A DNA stretch of 64,000 bases from Micromonospora antibiotica (lineage in GTDB: Bacteria > Actinomycetota > Actinomycetes > Mycobacteriales > Micromonosporaceae), in contig NZ_JAGFWR010000011.1 of assembly GCF_017599305.1 (NCBI RefSeq), positions 124,001 through 188,000 of the forward strand. Reading direction: 5' to 3'. The translations under genes and the position numbers were made by a program. Every line of letters starts with the position of its first letter. Position 1 is the stretch's first letter. The notes beneath the pieces were generated by a model. The model was given only the letters and a program-made list of their open reading frames with translations. It was not told the origin of the DNA and did not search any database. Below are positions 62,114 to 64,000 of the stretch, in pieces.

Positions 62114-64000
62114 TCAGAGGTGCCAGAGTTGGAAGGTGGGGCCGTCGCCGGGAAGGGTGGTGCTGCCGTCGGCGGTCGGGCGCAGGGCCGGGGCACCCCC
62201 GTAGACGTTCTCACCGGCCGGACGGGATGCGGCGCTGCCCCCGTACGGCAGGCCGGTCAGCCGCACCGGTGGGCCGGCGGCCCGACGGGCCAGCACCAGC
62301 ACCGTGCCGGCCGTCGCCTCGCGCAGGAAGACCAGCGTGTCGGCGTCGGCGTACACCCAGCGCAACCCGCCGTGCCGCAGCGCCGGGGTGTTCCGCCGCA
62401 GCGCCAGCAGCGCCCGGTACGCGGCGAACGTCCCGGCATCCCAGCTCTGCGGCCGGTGCCACGGCATCGGGGTACGCGAGCCCTCGCCGTTGCCGCCGGT
62501 CAGGCCCAGCTCGTCACCGGCGAAGACCACCGGGGTACCGGGCATGGTGGCGAGCAGCCCGGCGGCCACCTCCTGGCGGGCCGCGTCGCCCACCACCGTG
62601 CGGATCCGGGCCGAGTCGTGCGAGCCGAGCAACTGCCACGAATGGGTGTACGACCGCCAGGAGATCAGCGACCGGAAGCTGTCCATGGTGGCGAGCATCG
62701 CGTGGGCGTCCCGCCGCCGCACCCCGCCCGGCGTCCCGAGGAAGTTCGGCACCGGCTCACCGCCCTGCCCCGACAAGCCCCCCGACCCCGACCCCCGCCC
62801 AGCCCCAGGACCCCCAGGACCCGCAGGACCCGCAGGACCCGCAGGACCCGCACCAGCAGGACCCGGTGCGCCGGCCGGTCGGCCGGCGGCGTCCTCGCGG
62901 CGCAGCCAGGACCAGACCGGGTCGGTGAAGCCGACGTAGTTCATCGTGCCGTGCCAACCGTCGCGGTCCAGGTCACCGGTGTGGTCGTGACCGTGCTCGG
63001 CGAGCAGCAGCCCGTCGGGGCGGGTCTGCACGACCACCTCCCGCAGCAACCGCGCCACCTCGTGGGTGTACGCGTCCGCGCCCCGCCGCCCGGTCATGTT
63101 GGCCACGTCGACCCGCCACCCGTCCAGCCCGTACGGCGGGCGCAGCCAGCGGCGTAGCGGCGAGTCCGGATCGGTGGCGAAGCGGCGGCGCAGTTCGGCG
63201 CTGCCCCAGTTGAGCTTGGGCAGCGATCGCACCCCGTTCCACGACTCGTAGCCGGTGGCCGGGTCGAAGTAGTACAGCTCCCGTTCGGGGGCGTCGGCGT
63301 CGGCCAGGGCGCGGGTGAACCACTCGTGCGCGTCGCCGGTGTGGTTGCTGGTGATGTCGCCGAGCAGCCGCCAGCCCCGGGCCCGGACGGCGTCGGCCAG
63401 CCGGACCAGCGCCGCGTCCCCGCCGAGCAGCGGGTCGACGGTGTCGAAGCCGGCGGCGTCGTAGCGGTGGTTGGAGCGGGCCGGGAAGACCGGCGTCAGG
63501 TAGACGGTGTTGACGCCGAGCCGGTCCAGGTGGTCGAGCCGTTCGGTGATGCCGTCGAGGTCGCCGCCGTAGAACTGGCGTGGGGTCTGCGGGCCGTACC
63601 CGCTGACCGGGGTGTCCCAGTCGCAGGCGATCGCCCAGTCCGGGGGGGTGCGGCCGTCGGCGGCGGCGGACCGGGCGAACCGGTCGGGGAAGATCTGGTA
63701 GATCACCGCGTCCCGGGCCCAGGCCGGCGGCGGGGCGTGGCTGACCAGCTTGAAGTCGCCGTGGTCGGGCACGTCGTGGTCGACCTGACCGGCGGCGTTG
63801 AGCCAGCGGTAGCCGGTGGTTCCGGTGAGCATGAACCGGTAGTTGCTGACCGGGTTGCGGACCTCGACGTCGGCCCGCCACCACACGTCGTGGCCGTCGC
63901 GGCGGTCGACGGTGGCCTCGACGAAACGCGGCTCACCGTCGCCGGTGGTGCGGACGTGCACCTGCCGGACGTCGGTGCCGTCGGGTACCCGGACGAAGAC
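62114..64000 (-). CDS. GH13 family alpha-glucosidase/alpha-amylase, 5' end outside the window
   Basis: 628 residues are visible; the frame stays open to base 64000, so the start lies beyond. Order: N-terminal beta-sandwich, as in neopullulanase/cyclomaltodextrinase (RNPVSNYRFMLTGTTGYRWLNAAG), then the barrel: VIYQIFPDRFAR, DITSNHTGDAHEWF, nucleophile Asp in DGWRVDVANM, acid Glu in LLLAEHGHDHTG, and LLGSHDSARIRT. A Gly/Ala/Pro low-complexity insert with repeated PAG/GPAGPAG units lies near 62780-62860, between barrel strands, made by a 9-bp DNA repeat. Likely an intracellular maltodextrin-splitting enzyme; no signal peptide can be judged. Confidence 0.85.
   Translation of the reverse strand, partial: VFVRVPDGTDVRQVHVRTTGDGEPRFVEATVDRRDGHDVWWRADVEVRNPVSNYRFMLTGTTGYRWLNAAGQVDHDVPDHGDFKLVSHAPPPAWARDAVIYQIFPDRFARSAAADGRTPPDWAIACDWDTPVSGYGPQTPRQFYGGDLDGITERLDHLDRLGVNTVYLTPVFPARSNHRYDAAGFDTVDPLLGGDAALVRLADAVRARGWRLLGDITSNHTGDAHEWFTRALADADAPERELYYFDPATGYESWNGVRSLPKLNWGSAELRRRFATDPDSPLRRWLRPPYGLDGWRVDVANMTGRRGADAYTHEVARLLREVVVQTRPDGLLLAEHGHDHTGDLDRDGWHGTMNYVGFTDPVWSWLRREDAAGRPAGAPGPAGAGPAGPAGPAGPGGPGAGRGSGSGGLSGQGGEPVPNFLGTPGGVRRRDAHAMLATMDSFRSLISWRSYTHSWQLLGSHDSARIRTVVGDAARQEVAAGLLATMPGTPVVFAGDELGLTGGNGEGSRTPMPWHRPQSWDAGTFAAYRALLALRRNTPALRHGGLRWVYADADTLVFLREATAGTVLVLARRAAGPPVRLTGLPYGGSAASRPAGENVYGGAPALRPTADGSTTLPGDGPTFQLWHL

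Overview
The window is chromosomal DNA from a very GC-rich actinomycete, most likely Micromonosporaceae and probably Micromonospora. The reasons are third codon positions that are almost all G or C, frequent GTG starts, many genes that start directly at the transcription start behind a TAnnnT -10 box, a complete conservon (cvnABCD), an XRE/DUF397 pair, a GPP34 protein and actinobacterial LpdA. I see no tRNA, rRNA, prophage, intact insertion sequence or CRISPR array. The sequence looks like core and near-core chromosome broken up by short GC-rich tandem repeats and long palindromes.

Layout. 1-9.3 kb: the end of a GuaB1-like gene, a three-unit array of 82-bp palindromes, divergent tetR/doxX, a marR gene coupled to a heterodimeric ABC exporter, a shortened threonyl-tRNA synthetase behind a threonine-rich leader peptide and a perfect hairpin, an Excalibur protein and a DedA protein. 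9.3-20 kb: LpdA-type flavoprotein, gamma-glutamylcyclotransferase-like protein, double GNAT, SCO6745-like and coiled-coil proteins, an MBL-fold enzyme, a DUF4349 lipoprotein, an M20 amidohydrolase and an acyl-CoA mutase large subunit. 20-31 kb: a membrane Ser/Thr kinase, a phosphohexomutase, an XRE/DUF397 pair, GPP34, upp, and a deoC-ALDH-ALDH operon. 31-40 kb: a BlaI/M56 pair, cydABDC, a HAAS-domain membrane protein and a convergent padR. 40-49 kb: two long unknown proteins facing a cvnABCD conservon. 49-60 kb and on to 61.1 kb: a uridine-kinase-like ATPase, add, rlmA, a DUF4272 protein, deoA, cdd and a BMP-family nucleoside ABC transporter. 61.3-64 kb: a small membrane protein and the 3' part of a GH13 alpha-glucosidase/amylase.

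How the genes work together. Upp, DeoC, DeoA, Cdd, Add, the uridine-kinase-like protein and the BMP transporter form a nucleoside uptake and salvage set. Deoxyribose phosphate goes through DeoC to acetaldehyde, which the neighbouring ALDH can oxidise. CydABDC is a low-oxygen terminal oxidase with its assembly transporter. Its promoter shares a 13-bp palindrome with the promoter of the nearby padR. The conservon is a membrane sensor kinase with a Roadblock, a DUF742 and a small GTPase protein. The facing 870-residue protein has an IS110-transposase-like front end and ends in the same sequence blocks as the conservon kinase.

Most interesting points: (1) the shortened ThrRS with a 17-codon Thr-Thr-Thr leader and terminator hairpin; (2) the degenerate IS110-like protein carrying the conservon-kinase tail; (3) the strictly periodic alternating 20-bp element at 190-409 and a second palindrome family with covarying arms; (4) the GTAGC-n3-GCTAC site shared by the cydA and padR promoters; (5) a doubly coupled 23-codon reading frame between cydD and cydC.
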